Origin: Dendrocalamus latiflorus
Lineage: Eukaryota > Streptophyta > Magnoliopsida > Poales > Poaceae
Length of the DNA stretch: 64,000 nucleotides
Reading direction: 5' to 3'
Assembly: GCA_017311315.1 (NCBI GenBank)
Contig: CM029644.1
Coordinates: forward strand, 29,655,606-29,719,605
Shown here: one piece after another, positions 33,128 through 46,249 of the stretch
How positions within the stretch are numbered: position 1 is the first letter of the stretch
Layout: each line of letters starts with the position of its first letter
Translations under genes and position numbers: made by a program
Notes under the pieces: generated by a model
What the model was told of the DNA's origin: nothing
Databases searched by the model: none
The model's input: only the letters and a program-made list of their open reading frames with translations

Positions 33128-36100
33128 TTAATCACGGTATTCATCCATAAACTTCTCATGAAATTCCTTGAACCTGGATATTATTGCTGGAATTTTGTCT
33201 TCCTGGGGCAAGATTGTGCATCTAAAATGCCATGTTCCAGGAACCTTCATAGTATAAAAATAAAATAAAATCCAATGGAAAATGTATCAGTGAAAACTCA
33301 ACAATGTTTTGAACCAACAATAGCCTTATAATTTTTAGTGAGGCTTTGAGATTACCAACCTGCCCAAATCCAGAGCCAGGAACGACGACAATTCCAGTAG
33401 CTTCAAGAAGGCGGCGAGCGTAATATGCATCTGGAGCAGTTCCAGCAGCTTGGGCAGCTCCAATCGCCTTCTGGGGTAAATAAAGGCGAGGGAACAGATA
33501 CATTGCACCCTCGGCCTTGTTGCACGTGATGCCTTCTAAACTATTGAATGCTTCTTCCAGTGCCTGTATAAAGTGGAGAAAGGTAACAATGAGAAGGTGC
33601 TTAAAATCTTCGGAAGGTATCTTAGCCTGAAGATGTCCACAAACTGAGCTTGCATATGTGAAACTCGACCAATGGTTGCAATCCTGACTATTTTTTTTTC
33701 TATAACAATTATTGTGATATTATGGTTCTTTTATGTTAGGACATAAAGCATGGTAGGGGGGAGGTTCAATGACACATAAAGGCTGCAGTTTCAGCAGTGT
33801 ATAGTGCTAACCATCAACCAATCTTAGAAGAGGTGGGACAAACCTGTGCGCGCCGAGCCAGCGACGAAAGGATACCATCTCTCTCTACCATGAAGGATTC
33901 ATAGGACTCATCCCCAGCCTGGAGGAGTAACCATCTATGTTACTGCAATCATTTTTATCTTAATAATTGCTCTATGCACACTATACTGACCTTTGGTGGG
34001 TTCATTATGAGGCTAGCGAGAATTTGGCCCGAGATGTTGGAGCACAGGTTTACTGATGCCACCTTGTAAATCTGTTCCCTTACATCAGCAGTGAATCCAG
34101 TTACTTCCATGTAGCCTCCTCGTTTTCCACATTCTCCATAGTAACCTAACAGAACAAACAGCAAGTCTTACCATATGCTTGGAGATGCACATACAAAGGG
34201 ACTGCATGCAAAGGAACCACACAGTATAGAAGCTCCTAAGTTTGATTACCTTTAGAAACTGATTGGAATGATACCAAAGGAAGATCATCATCAGTGTATC
34301 CCATTGATCGTGCAATCTTTTTGAACGAGTGGAATTGCTTATCTTCAACATATATGTTTTCTTGATAAACCTAGGGAAAATGAATCAACAAGTTGGGTTA
34401 GAAGACCTATCAAAGTTCACATGAGGCGTTCAGACCCTTGAATGCAAGTACTGGACTCACCTCATCTGCCAGAAGAACAAGTCCTTCATTCTTGCAGAAT
34501 TCAACAATTTTCTTTTGGTTTTCCTCAGCGAGTACCTGGTTAAAGGAGAACAGTGTTCAGTAGCCACTCCACCAAGACCACAATTCTTGAAAAAAATTGA
34601 GGATGGGTTCGTAAATTATTTAACAATCATTTTCCAATAGGCAGAATTAATACTTATGAGGTAGAAAATTTTCTCATGAATCATTATGCAAAAAATTTAG
34701 CCTTTTGCAGATAACAGACAGATCAATATTAACCTGTCCAGTTGGGTTTCCTGGATTTATGACAACGAGTGCTCTGACAGTGATACCCTTAGATCGAGCC
34801 TCCTCCAGTTGTTTCTGAAGCTCGTCAACCTCCAGTCCCCACCCTGTCTCTTCGTCAAGGAAGTAAGGAACCTGAAATCGAATTTGTCCTATAAATTAGA
34901 TCATCGAACACGGAGATCCATCACTGTAAGTTTGATGCAAAGCAACACCAATCGGTCATGATAAATTCATTGTGAATTAATTCGACCAAACTCAAATTTC
35001 TGTGAAGGATCTAATGCGATTTTATCGCCTGCAAGCAGAGGTGGATGTCTGCTCCAACAAGCAACAAAGAAATGTATAGCATTAGAAGCATTGTCATAGA
35101 ACATACAAGAGAACCGCCATGAAGAGCAATTGATGCAGAGTACAACGGGTATTGTGGAATAGGGCAGAGAATGCCATCCTTCTCAGACCTTATCAATAAT
35201 TGCATCATCATGTGCACCTAGGAGACAAAAATATACTGGATTAGTAATGACACAATAAGTACAGTGGGGCAATTACACTGGATTTGTGATCTCTTATACA
35301 TACTGATGGGCTTGCTCCATCTGACAGGAAGATGTCATCTCCGCTAGCATGAAAACCATCACGGGCAGCAATTCCAGCAGCAATTTCATCACGCAAACCT
35401 TTTATACCCTGGAATAGTCAGCCACATGAATGATCAAGCTCAACAAATCATGACGGTTTTCCTCCAAGAGTATATACACATACCTGACTATGGCTATATG
35501 CTCCTGTAGCTCTTCCTGGGATCTTATCTAGGATTTGCCATGCTCTCTCTATAGCATCTGAACTGTATGCAAACATATAAATCAACATTCTAAAATGCGA
35601 CAAGCAATATGAGTAGCTAGAATACAACTTGGTGCCTAAATGGTCCACAATCTTGTGCAGAAAAGCTGTTTAAAATTAAATATGCGCAAATGCTATTAGC
35701 ATGCGACCATAATCAGGCAATTACAGCTATTAATTTTAATAATAATTTTCATAACTGCCTTAGAACTACTCTCATTTCTCACCCTTCAATGCACGCACTA
35801 GAAAAAAAGGTGTCTTGAAACACTTAGTCCACATTGCAATAGTCTCCTGCCAAATTATTACTAGTGTAACAACCTACTGTACAAAATTAAGTCAAAATAA
35901 CCAATTTAGCACTAATTATCTTGTTTTAACTTTTATATACCTGTATAGAGCATGAGTTTCACTTTTGTCCAGGAGAGCTGGATGATCACATAAAGAGAGG
36001 ACCTGAAAAAAGCAGCACGAGCAAGTAAGCAACCATGAAACAAACACTCATCACACAACTAGAATCCAAGGCATACAAACTCACCTCTCTGAAAAATGTA

Positions 36101-37599
36101 ACTGGTTGTTGACCAAGGGATTGAGGATTTCCAATGTTGCAATATAGTATCTGCCATTAAAATAGACAAGGCAAGTAAATCCATTAATAATTGGGAGTAA
36201 GTGTAGTAGAAAAACCTTTTGACAAGAGATGTAGCTGATAAAATCGAAATGCAAACCTCATCAAAAGGAAGTGATTCGGGATTTTTCTGCAATTCTTGTT
36301 GTAAGTTCTGTAAAAGAAAAACTAGATCATAATCCAAGTTCCTAAAGAATCACACTAAAAGTAACACAGACACAGAACAAATTCTGCAGCATTACATAAA
36401 GTAATAAAAGGCAATGACATCAATGTTGGAATACAGTTTGATTCTTAGTAATCATGAAGGATGGCATGGCATGGTCAAAATATTCAAGACAGAAATGTAT
36501 AACAGTCAAACTGGATCCTCAAGAAGATCCCTAACGATGACATGTAGAAGCTTTAGGTGGCATCGGCCAATATGGATGCATTACTCGTTATGCAAGAAGT
36601 TGGACCACCATTTAACAGGTAAGTATTAGCTACATATAAGGCTATATGACAGGCATGTATGCTTGCCCCAGTGCAGGTAATCTTATATCTACTACATTAG
36701 TATGCGAGAGTCTCTTTAAGCTCTCAAAAACTGGAGAGGATAATTTAAGTTAGCAAAATTTCAAGAGCACAGGTCGTTCACTCGCAAGCATTAGAGCATG
36801 AAAGTCAGCATACGGCATCAGCTTTCACCATGGATAACAACTTCCCGATTTATCCCATCCTGGATAAAGCAGTAATTGACTAATTGGTAGTTTGGTACTC
36901 CATTTGACTTCTGCAAAGCTACTCGTGACAAGAAAAATCCCTACTGAAATTATGCATTTCGTGTTTACTCGATCTGCGTTGATGTGAAAGGAAAAGATTC
37001 GACGCACCTGAGCATGTGTAACAATCTCTCCACGAACAGCATATTCACACTTCAAGACCTAAAGGAACAGAACAAATCACATCAGACAGGATAATGCAGT
37101 GTGATTCTTAAAGCATAAATTTGTGCTATTAGCGTCCCAGTGCTGCAGAGAAGTACACATCTCACTTCGACCAAATTCTCCAGTACACACCAAGATTCGA
37201 GTTCCACTCCCATGCTTACCAACACAGTACTAGCATAAAGCAACTTGACCAAAGATCGAAACTTTTCGTTCATCGGGACTAGAATAGAGCAACTTGACCA
37301 AAGATCGAAACTTTTTGTTCATCGGGCTAACTGCCCACTTGACCACCGACCCAAGCACCTTGCTAACGAATCGAAGATGGGGGCAAAGGCCGCACCTTGG
37401 GATTGATGGTGTCGAGTGACACTGGCGGCGCGCCGGCGGGCGCGGTGGACATGGCCCTCGCCATGGCGGCCGCCATAGCCGCCGACCCCGCCGCCGGGGA
37501 AGGGGGCGCCGGGGCGGGAGACGGCGCGGCTGATCTGGTGGCGGCGCGCAGGGAAGCGGCCACCGCGCGGCGCACCCTGTCGGCGGCGAAGCGGCGCAT
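33128..37599 (-). CDS. Alanine aminotransferase, probably mitochondrial
   Basis: PLP enzyme interconverting alanine plus 2-oxoglutarate with pyruvate plus glutamate, important in hypoxia and nitrogen recycling. Fifteen exons with GT-AG introns give 537 residues, the usual length: 37599-37396, 37058-37008, 36307-36257, 36150-36085, 36002-35941, 35562-35484, 35408-35304, 35217-35107, 34871-34734, 34535-34461, 34370-34250, 34145-33991, 33918-33844, 33563-33360 and 33244-33128. All join in frame without a stop. Exon 1 encodes an Arg/Ala-rich, acid-free N-terminus (MRRFAADRVRRAVAASLRAA) typical of a mitochondrial presequence. Family motifs include YCNIGNPQSLGQQPVTFFRE, SDGASPSVHMMMQLL, VINPGNPTGQ and LADEVYQENIY. 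SVSKGYYGECG carries the PLP lysine (about residue 354), and PGSGFGQ follows near the end. Some grass isoforms are described as cytosolic or peroxisomal; the presequence argues for mitochondria here. Confidence 0.95.
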
Positions 37600-37735
37600 G
37601 GTGGGCGGGGCCGGGATCGGGACGCGGCGGCGGCGACGTGCTTTTGCGTCCCCGGCAAGAAAGAAAGAGACGCTTTGCGGATGAAGTTTGCTTTGACCGA
37701 AAAGACGAGGCGCTTAACTGCTTAAGTGCCCGCCC
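37600..37735. promoter_or_regulatory. Leader and core promoter region of alanine aminotransferase
   Basis: Minus-strand upstream region, GC-rich next to the ATG. No TATA box that I would defend, which is common for housekeeping metabolic genes. Confidence 0.35.
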
Positions 37736-37739
37736 GGTT

Positions 37740-37988
37740 GGACTTAAAAAAATATGGTTTATAACAGGAATTGTAATAAATCGGGTTAAAACTATATTAT
37801 AATTAATAGTAGTTTATTTAATGTAATTAAATTTAAAAATTAAAAATAGGAAAGGTAGGGTAACCCATCAAGAACAATGCAACCGAATACCAAAAAAACT
37901 GGCAAAAAGTTAAAAAAAGACGAAATTTAGCAATAGTAAAAAATAAATTAGAAATCACAAGCTGAAACCAAAATAAGTATAACCTAAA
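37740..37988 (+). repeat. MITE family A, copy upstream of alanine aminotransferase
   Basis: TTTAATGTAATTAAATTTAA, CAATGCAACCGAATACC, then GACGAAATTTAGCAATAG and GAAACCAAAATAAG match family A in order. Confidence 0.6.
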
Positions 37989-39018
37989 TTTGTCCTGTCG
38001 TCTTGCTTACGTTCATTCAACTCTAATTTCTTAGCGCATCAAAAGAAAATTAGATGAATTTTATAGTTTGTTGTAAGACACCGGACCTTTTCTTTGTTAC
38101 TTAGGTCTGTTCTTTCTTCGGTTAATGACAGAAAATTACGCGGCCGAAACCAACCTGTGAGAAATCGATATCTCCTTTATTTGGTTCAGCAATTTAGGAT
38201 ACAGAGTGATATATTAGTTGGGTGGTCTAAAATATCACTAAAATGATATATTACTAAGGCCATGTTTTGGTCTACGGATGGGTGGTGGAGCGAGTTCAAG
38301 AGACGACAAACTAAAATGAAAGTATAGAGAGCCTAGCGAGTGCCTTGAAGCCTTGACCCAGGATTGTCAGCCTGGTTGGGCTATATAGGCCGCCAAAGCC
38401 CAAAACCAAAGGAAAGGGGTTCGGGCCCATTAGAAAGCTGTATGTATCCGTCCTGCAACGAACCACCCAACCGCCTTCCTCACGGAGTGCACGAGGCCAC
38501 CCGGCCTCCACCCCGTTGGCCCATCTCCCAGCGTTGGTGGCGCCGCTCCGCGCAGCCGCGTAAGTCTGGCCCCGCGCCGCGGCTCCCACGCGCGCCACCA
38601 GGCCCAGAAGTGATCCGTTCCGCTGCACGCCGGGTGGGCGGGCGGTGTTGGTGGCGTGCGTGTCCGTGCCTTCCTACGCGCCCGTCCGCCCCCTGCCTCC
38701 CGGACGTAGGCGATCGGGCACCTGTCCTCTCTTGGTCCGTGCGCTGGCCGCTGCCGCACACGCCGTGCCGCCGCGCGATACGACGAGCCCGTCTCGCGCC
38801 CGACCGGCAAGGCGGGCCTGACCAACGCCTAGTGGGGATTCTCTTCTCCGTTCGTCTCGTGGATGGATCGCCATCCGTTCGCTCGCTCGTGCGCCTGCCA
38901 TGCGGCCGTGCACATGGACGCCTCCCTTTGCTACCGGTAACTAGCAGCCGCCCTTTTAACAATCGAGATTCCAGACACCAGCTCCCTTGGAAAAACTTCA
39001 ACGCAGCAGCCATCGTCA
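37989..39018. other. No gene seen; GC-rich stretch at 38450-38930
   Basis: Long open frames on both strands across the GC-rich part carry no conserved domain and look like composition artefacts. Confidence 0.4.
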
Positions 39019-39019
39019 G

Positions 39020-39083
<64 letters not shown>
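39019..39083. repeat. (TC)n microsatellite, about 32 units
   Basis: Uninterrupted dinucleotide repeat. Confidence 0.95.
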
Positions 39084-39085
<2 letters not shown>

Positions 39086-42000
39086 GTTCCTGCTCGCAAA
39101 TCAGCGTAGCAGCCAATATCTGGATTCTGAATCAGTACTCCATATAAAATAGCTGGACGCATCGATAATCAGATTTGTCGTTTCTCCGTGAGGTCTACGT
39201 CTACTTTGGACAGAGTATTCTGCGAGTATTTTTATGCACCGGTGCACGGCATTCCACCGTCCCACACTCCCATCCAGCTTGCAGCCTAGCGGGCAGGTAT
39301 TGATGTCTTCTTGGCGCATCACGATTTAGCATCATCCAAGATTATGACAATTGACAAGCCTAATCAATATGCTTTGGGACTTCGACCCATCAATGGCACA
39401 ACGAAAAAGAATGGCTGCGGTCTGGGAGCGGCGCAAGGCATCCTGGATTTCAGCCTTGTGTTGCCCATTTCGGAGGCGGCGGCTGCTGCGTGCTGTTAAA
39501 CACTTAAACATTCGCAGTTCTGCTGCAAATGCTGCGACTTTGCGGCCTGCTTCCAGGGAAAAAGAAGATAGAAACGAGGGCACCCTCGCGTGCTTTTCTC
39601 ACGTTTCATACTGTTAAAAGGGTGGATAATATTTTTAATTTTAAATTTCGTTAGGAGATAAACACAGTAAAAAAAACTAATGATACAATAAATGAATATA
39701 ACAGCATGTCACTCATTGTACTTCAGAAAATACACAAAGAAAAATTTATAATAAAGTTGATCGATTATATGAACGACTTACTGTTGGGCTTGATGAAGAA
39801 CAGGAAGCAGCGTAGGCTCAATACAATACAGAACATAGATGGAACAGAGTCGGAGCGATCACGCGTGTTGCGTTGACCAAAAACCTTATTGCGGCCCCAT
39901 ACAAAGCACTATATGTGGTAATGGCTCTGAGATAACCGCTCTCCCTCCTCCCCGGTGTAGGCCAAGAATAAATACCGATGAGATTCACTCAACACTCAGT
40001 ACAAAGTCATCAGAGAGGAAGAAGACAATGTGAGAAAGAAATGAATGAGTTCAATTTGCCAGCCATGGGCGTTTTCAGATATTTTATAGGCGTTCACGTT
40101 CAAATTACCCTTCAGTAACTGATGCCACTAAACTAAAATAATCCACTGATAACTGATAAATTATTCACTGGTAATTGTTAGTATTCAAACCAAATAATGA
40201 TAATTAAACAGTCTTATGATCAGTTAAAATGAGAGAGATGATGTCATGATTCAATAAAATAAAAGATGGATTTAAAGTGACAGACACACACTACTATACA
40301 GTGCGGTTGTAAGTCACAAGTTATGCGATTTTCTACATAAAATACGCGATTTTTCACGTGAAAATACGCAAATACATACATGTGTATATGTTTAGCCTAT
40401 GTCCTCCTTATGTTATCTCAGTTTTAAGGAGTGATAAGGACTCTACCTTATAAATTGTCTTACCTTCATTTGGCTAGGCAATATGGTGCTAAATCATACA
40501 TATTTTAAATTTTTTTAAAGAAAATCGGCCTCAACTTATTGGCCAATTTCCAACACATAATTTGTCTGACAAGTGTACATGTGTATATACACCTTGGTCC
40601 CCGGATTAGATTCACTCGGAATATTTTTAAGAAATGTAGATGGAAACTACACGATGACACTCGGAATATTTCTAAGAAATGTAGATGGAAACAACACGAT
40701 GCCAAAAGTAAAGTGAGATCGCGTTGACACCCCTCGGGTATCCATTGCTGGGACAGCTTCGTCACCCTGCCTTTTCCCAAGGTTAACTGTAACCACTTCT
40801 TATGTTCAATTTGCTGTCCATCTTTTCCTTCCGAAAGCGCAATCCGTGGAGCTTGATGGCCAACGAATTCATGTCGATTTCAGGCCCATAACTCATATTT
40901 TCTGTGCCAGAATGCAATGCAACCATATGGTCCGTACCTCATGTACCATTACAAGTCCCTAAAGAAATTCATACCTATAAATCTAGTCAGTTTTGTATAT
41001 TTCTCAATCATTTTTGTCAGACTTAAGCAGTGTTTCCACATTAAAAATTCGAGATACCCGTTCCAGCCTCCAGCGTGTAAGCAAGTCTAACCCATAACAA
41101 GAAAGTGACACAATTCGGATAAGGATTATCGCAATTGTTCGTCTCATATGATCAGAACCTGAAGTTTATTTTGCCCGTTGCTACATATTTAGAATCTTTT
41201 TTAGAGGATGCCATCTGATTATGATACAACAAAAGCATTGATCAAGAAAGGGATATTTGTAGATCGACTCGGTGATGAAACATCTAGAAAGCTCTTCCAT
41301 TTGGATTGAAGGAAAGCTCATCAAGCAACGTGTTAACAAGATTAATAAGCAAGGCCAACATATCAATCCTTTTTTGTTCTTTTTTTTTCAATAAGTGCAA
41401 TATCGAGAAGAGTAACCAATCTTGTGAACATGATATATCTGCAGAAGAATCCATCATAAGATGAACAAACCAAGCAAGAAAGAAAAGAAACAAAACATTG
41501 TGGATGATGTAAACATCTTTGGACACAAAAGCTTTTTATTATCAATGCTGACGTATGTGTATTCGTCCTTTTGGTTTGACGCCGAACTATGAGCACGACA
41601 CGCCTGATATCCATCCGACCATTGGTGCCATGCTGCTGCTGATGCCACTCTGATCAAGCAAACCAAAATTTTCTTCTTACACCGTGTGGCGTCACATATC
41701 TTTTTCCAAAAAAAAGAAGAAGAATTATGTGGTATCATATAACAAATTCGCAAGCGATTAGCTCAACTATCTCCAATTTGTTGATGTTGCTGTTGTTGGT
41801 TGCTTGTTTGGCCAACTAACAGGCACAACCATGCTTGCTGCTAACTCAACTATCTTTTCAGGTCAACTCATCTCTTTTGGCCAGCAAAATTGAGACGATT
41901 AAAAGGCAAAAAAGAAACAATCATGCATTAAAATCCTGGCTCGATTATACGAGGCTGTGTTGGATATTTCCGAGTGGTTGTTCAGACTGATTAGTCGCTT

Positions 42001-42580
42001 CTGGATGAGAGAATGGAACGAATGTTAGTGCATCAGGTGTACATGATGGGTTGGTAATGGTGTACTTGTAGAGAGCAAGATGCACACATCGTCCTCTCAG
42101 CTCATCTCTTGTCAAATCTGCAATTTTGGAGTGTACGGATGAGGTCCCTAGCTCTTGACAGATGCTGCATTTTGAGAGAGTGTTGTGACAATTTTGACAT
42201 TGGGCAAGGCAAACCAGTGGTCAAATAAGACAGACGAGCAAGACAAGAAGTTAACCAAGGTGCATGTACTGACTAGTACTGCTACACTACTTACAGGTAC
42301 TCAGCAACAGAGAATAAAAAGTAACTGAATAACGGCAGTGGTAACTGAATTTTGTTTTGTTGATACCTGGAGTTACTGCTGAGTTGCCTGCTTCATGTTC
42401 TTTCTATCCACGTAAGACATTTACATCAAACATCTGTAAGAATCTGTACATTTTTTTTATCTCTATAGGAAAACACAAACGCGATGAACAGGAGACACTG
42501 GCAAAACCTGTGGTGACGGGCTGACGGCACACAGAGAAACGGCACAAAAAAGTTGGAAAAACAAACCGCACGCCACAGCC
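39084..42580. other. No gene seen; one short tandem duplication
   Basis: A 45-bp unit starting CACTCGGAATATTT occurs twice head to tail (40613-40657, 40658-40702) with a few changes. I see no other repeat, coding region or transposon ends in this stretch. Confidence 0.45.
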
Positions 42581-43402
42581 TCAGGAACCCGGCTGCGGCG
42601 GCTTCACCGGCCGCGACGCGCTACTCTCGCCGCCGGCGAGCCCCATCTCTATGTCCCTGTCTAAGCCATCCTGCTGATGCTGCTGCGGGGTTGGTGATGC
42701 GCTGCCACACCCAAGCAGCCGCCGCAGTCCACGCACCCTCGCCGCCTCCACGACGGCCGCAACCCCGGCGGCCGGCGCTTGCGATGGAGTGAGCGGCGAT
42801 GCAGGTGTCGTCATGGCGGGCGACCGCTGTTGCGCTTGCGCGCCGCCGGTGCTCAACTCGTCCTGCGAGCCGAAGAAGAGCACGTTGGTGGGGAAGTTAG
42901 GCCACTCCGGGTCGGCCTCCGGCGCCTGCATGGCGGCCGGTGGGGGAGGCACGGGAGGCTCGTCGACGGCCGGGCAGCGGCAGAGAGGGCAGGTGGAGTG
43001 CGACCGCAGCCACATGTCGACGCAGTCCACGTGGAACCCGTGGCCGCACCGCGGCAGCACGCGCGCCGTCTCCCCCGCCGCGAGCTCCGTGATGCAGACC
43101 GCGCAGTCCAGCGCCTCCCCCTTGCCCACCTCCCTTCGTGGCAGCGCCGCCATGGACGCCTCGTCCAGGCCCCCCTCGTAGCACCACGCCGCGGTGCCAT
43201 CTCCTCCCCCTGTCCCTCCCCCTCCGCCACCAAACAAGAAACGCAGGCGCGCCGCCACGCCGCCCCCCGCCGGCGGCGCACCGCCCCTATACCTCTTAGC
43301 GCAGAGGAATAAATAAAAGCAGAGCACGAGGGTGAGGAAAACGGCTGCCACCGCCGCCAACATGGTCGTCGCCGCCGCGACCGTCGTCGCCGTCACCGCC
43401 AT
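42581..43402 (-). CDS. ATL-type RING-H2 E3 ubiquitin ligase, membrane-anchored
   Basis: Intronless 273-residue frame, as usual for the ATL family. The start is the ATG at 43402; the TTG one codon earlier is not a likely start. One transmembrane segment (about residues 8-34, rich in Ala/Val/Leu/Phe) is followed by basic KRYRGG. The family GLD motif is at GGLDEASMAALP (about 78-88). A complete RING-H2 domain follows with ligands C100, C103, C119, H121, H124, C127, C138 and C141 and the ATL-typical LPRCGHGFHVDCVDMWL block and CPLCR end. The RING recruits an E2 and the anchor places the ligase at a membrane. The C-terminal half is Pro/Ala/Ser-rich and likely disordered. ATL genes are often elicitor- or stress-responsive; the substrate is unknown. 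Confidence 0.93.
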   Translation of the reverse strand: MAVTATTVAAATTMLAAVAAVFLTLVLCFYLFLCAKRYRGGAPPAGGGVAARLRFLFGGGGGGTGGGDGTAAWCYEGGLDEASMAALPRREVGKGEALDCAVCITELAAGETARVLPRCGHGFHVDCVDMWLRSHSTCPLCRCPAVDEPPVPPPPAAMQAPEADPEWPNFPTNVLFFGSQDELSTGGAQAQQRSPAMTTPASPLTPSQAPAAGVAAVVEAARVRGLRRLLGCGSASPTPQQHQQDGLDRDIEMGLAGGESSASRPVKPPQPGS

Positions 43403-44475
43403 CAACCGCCCTCCCTTCTCCCAAGAATCGCTTCTCCCTTATGCAACCAACAGCCCAGCCGTTCTTGGTATCTCTCTCCCTGTTGTTGCAAGCTTCTAGG
43501 CGTGATATAGTTTAAGTATGCGTGTTGGAGATGGGATTAACGTAATGGCGCAAAGTGCTGCTACTTATACGGAGGCGTAGAATTGGAGAGGATAAGAGGA
43601 GGGATACGCGAGATGGCCGTGGGGGGCTCGCGGCAGTTTGGATGGGGAAGGGCAGGCGAGCGAACTGTGGAGGGAAAGCGAGGATGGCGACGGTTTTGAA
43701 AGTGCTGACGCGAGCAGCACCCGGCCGCGGGTTCGCTGGACCTCCCTCCGACGGCCATCCCCGTCTCACCAAGACACAGGGTGGGATCTCCTAGTGCTGA
43801 TGATTTATGTCTACACTGATATCTTTTAGTCCTAACACGATCGATTATATAAACGAATCGAATACCATAAGTTATTTAATTTTAAATAGCGAAAAAATCA
43901 TCCTATTTATTTATCCAGAACGAATGAGTAAACATGGAAATGGATCGCTTTCGCACGCTGTGGTGCTAGCGGGTGCAAACAGTCGTCGACAAATAGGTCG
44001 CTCTAAACTGACACCAGTTGGTCGTGTAACCATTGGAGCTTGGTTTGTAGTCGAAGAACTGTTTATATGTATGACGGAAAACATTGTAAAAGTGATTATT
44101 GTACAGGAATCCATTCGATAAAACTAGTAACATGCGAGCGGGTTGTTGTCCTGTTGCTCATCCTGCTCTGTGCTGAACACAATGCCAGATTTGGGGGCAC
44201 GACTGCCCCCAGGAAACGTGGACCGTGTGCCGTAAGCGTGTCACGGTTCTTATGGACCCAGCTGATGGATAGCTTGATATCAACATGCTGCAAGCTACGA
44301 AAGAATAATGAGCTGCCTTCAGTGGGGGAGGTTCGTTGTAGCTAACCTAATTGGTGAACGCCTCTCCTCTGCCTTGGACTATCTAGGACGTAAGCGGCCT
44401 TATCTTGTATACTTGGCTGGAAAGTCTGGAAAGGTTGACCTACATTTCTAAGTAGTTAGCCCATTCCAGCTTTGG
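43403..44475. other. Upstream of the RING gene and flank; no other gene seen
   Basis: A weak TATA-like ACTATATCA on the minus strand (about 43508) lies about 100 bp from the ATG. The rest shows nothing recognisable. Confidence 0.35.
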
Positions 44476-44665
44476 TTGGTTACTTGGTCAGAGCACACCC
44501 TTAAAGTGTACTTCCGATAAATACAAACATCACATGCTCCTGTAACAAAAGACTTCAATTAGACACCAATTTGGTTACTTGGTCAGAGCACACCCTTAAA
44601 GTGTACTTCCGATAAATACAAACATCACATGCTCCTGTAACAAAAGACTTCAATTAGACACCAAT
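44476..44665. repeat. Perfect 95-bp tandem duplication
   Basis: 44476-44570 and 44571-44665 read identically from TTGGTTACTTGGTCAGAGC to CTTCAATTAGACACCAAT. No function seen. Confidence 0.95.
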
Positions 44666-45099
44666 CTTAAGTACACCAACCAGGTGGCTTACCAGTTGAT
44701 ATATAATCTGAACGGTAGTCGTAAGTAGTAACTCATGTGAGATCGGACGGCCAACTCGGCGAAGTCCTCTTCGGCGGTTGAGCGCATCAGCATCTGCACC
44801 GGCGGCCGTTTCCGTGCCCCAACCCAATCCAGATAACCCAAGCCAAGCAGGCCAAGTCCATGTTGCCATCTCAACTAGCCGTGCCCCTGCGTCCAGACGC
44901 TTTCGAGCATGCATCGTCAGCAGAAGCTCCGGATTTAGCTTTATCTTATAAATAGTAATAGTTTGTAGATACGAAAGGAGAAATTCACGTACGATTTTGA
45001 CCGATATAAAAGAAGTCACTACAATATATACTGCAATTGACTAGTAGACTCTGCCTTAAAAAGGCACTTCGTTTATAAACTAGGTAACATAGAAAACTA
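44666..45099. other. No gene seen
   Basis: Flank between the duplication and the Helitron. Confidence 0.4.
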
Positions 45100-45422
45100 T
45101 CTTTACTATTTAATAAGTTCGAGCTGGTGGTTGGTGCATTCTCCTTTCTCCCTTCTCAATCATTCGATCTGAATATTGAAATCTTAACCATCTATCTAGC
45201 ATCCCTCTCCCTCTCTCTCATATCTAACTACCACTCTTTTCCACTTCCACCAACAATTACAATCTCCTACCTCCTCTTCTACCTGGTCTCTTCTACGGAT
45301 TTTAATTTTTTTTTTCATATTACATATTCTAAAATTAAGGGGTGGTAAAATTTATTGAAACGTGCATACAAATATATTTTTAATTTTTTTAAATCCGTAG
45401 CAACGCACGGATATTCAATTAG
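45100..45422 (+). mobile_element. Small non-autonomous Helitron, 323 bp
   Basis: Starts TCTTTACTATTTAATAAG after a host A and ends ATTCAATTAG before a host T, matching Helitron insertion between A and T (canonical end CTRR, here TTAG). A 6-bp-stem hairpin, ATCCGT-AGCAACGC-ACGGAT (45393-45412), sits 10 bp before the end, as in Helitrons. No RepHel protein. Confidence 0.78.
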
Positions 45423-45494
45423 TCTATCATAAAAAAGCAGTTTTTAAAAGTTAATATCAACAGCACCGCAACTCTCCAAATCGGCAGCTATAGG

Positions 45495-45704
45495 GGCTGT
45501 TTGGTTGCCTGCATCGGGGTGGCTCGCACCAGCGCATGCATGGAGATGGTGTTTGGTTGCCTGCATCGGGGTGAGAGCCTGCACGAGCGGATGCAAAAAA
45601 TTAACTGGAGCCAGGCTGAGGAGAAACGCGACTGAGGACCTTCTCTACTCAGCCTGGCCACACTCATGCAGCTACATCAGCCTATACAGGCAACCAAACA
45701 GGCT
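45495..45704. repeat. MITE family B relative, TIR GCTGTTTGGTTGCCTG
   Basis: GCTGTTTGGTTGCCTGCAT on the left faces CAGGCAACCAAACAGGC on the right. The left end GTTTGGTTGCCTGCATCGGG is duplicated 53 bp further in. Confidence 0.7.
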
Positions 45705-46195
45705 TTTAACTCGGCGGCAGGACGGCTGCACGGGGCCGAACCGCCCGGAGGACGTGGGCCCGCCACGCGCGACCCTTATCCGGTGGCGATGGACCCGGGG
45801 TTGCGCCGCTTGCGCGCACGAGCGGGGACGCGCGGGCGGTCCGGTCCCGTGCGCGGCTGAGCCCCATGATTCCGTTGTCAATTTCGACTTGGAGCGAATC
45901 AGGTCGGCTAAAGGCGGAAGAGTGTGCAACGCGTCCATCATGCTGAAGGCCGCGCGCTCGCGGGTGCGCCTCCGTGGATTACTACTGCCTTTGGCCGGCC
46001 GTATGGCGGCTTCAAAATGTCTTTATTCCGGCAGATTTTGCGTTTTTTTTTGACAAGAGGGCAGAAGCACTCGTGATCACCCGGTTGCAGCTGATTGGTA
46101 GGGCACTGGGTTTTTCTGGGACCATACTAACTAGCCTCATAGGCGCGGCGCCACGCCGCGCCAGCCACCGTGTGTACCGAAGTAAAAGAGGCGAT
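45705..46195. other. No gene seen
   Basis: GC-rich at first; open frames lack conserved motifs. Confidence 0.4.
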
Positions 46196-46249
46196 AATCC
46201 GTGAGGAGTTTGTAAAAAAAAAAATAAAAAAATCGAGGGCACATGTGTA

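Noticed and set aside
38364..39152. 262-codon plus-strand frame and minus-strand shadows
   Set aside because: GC-rich sequence running into the TC repeat, no domain, both strands equally open.
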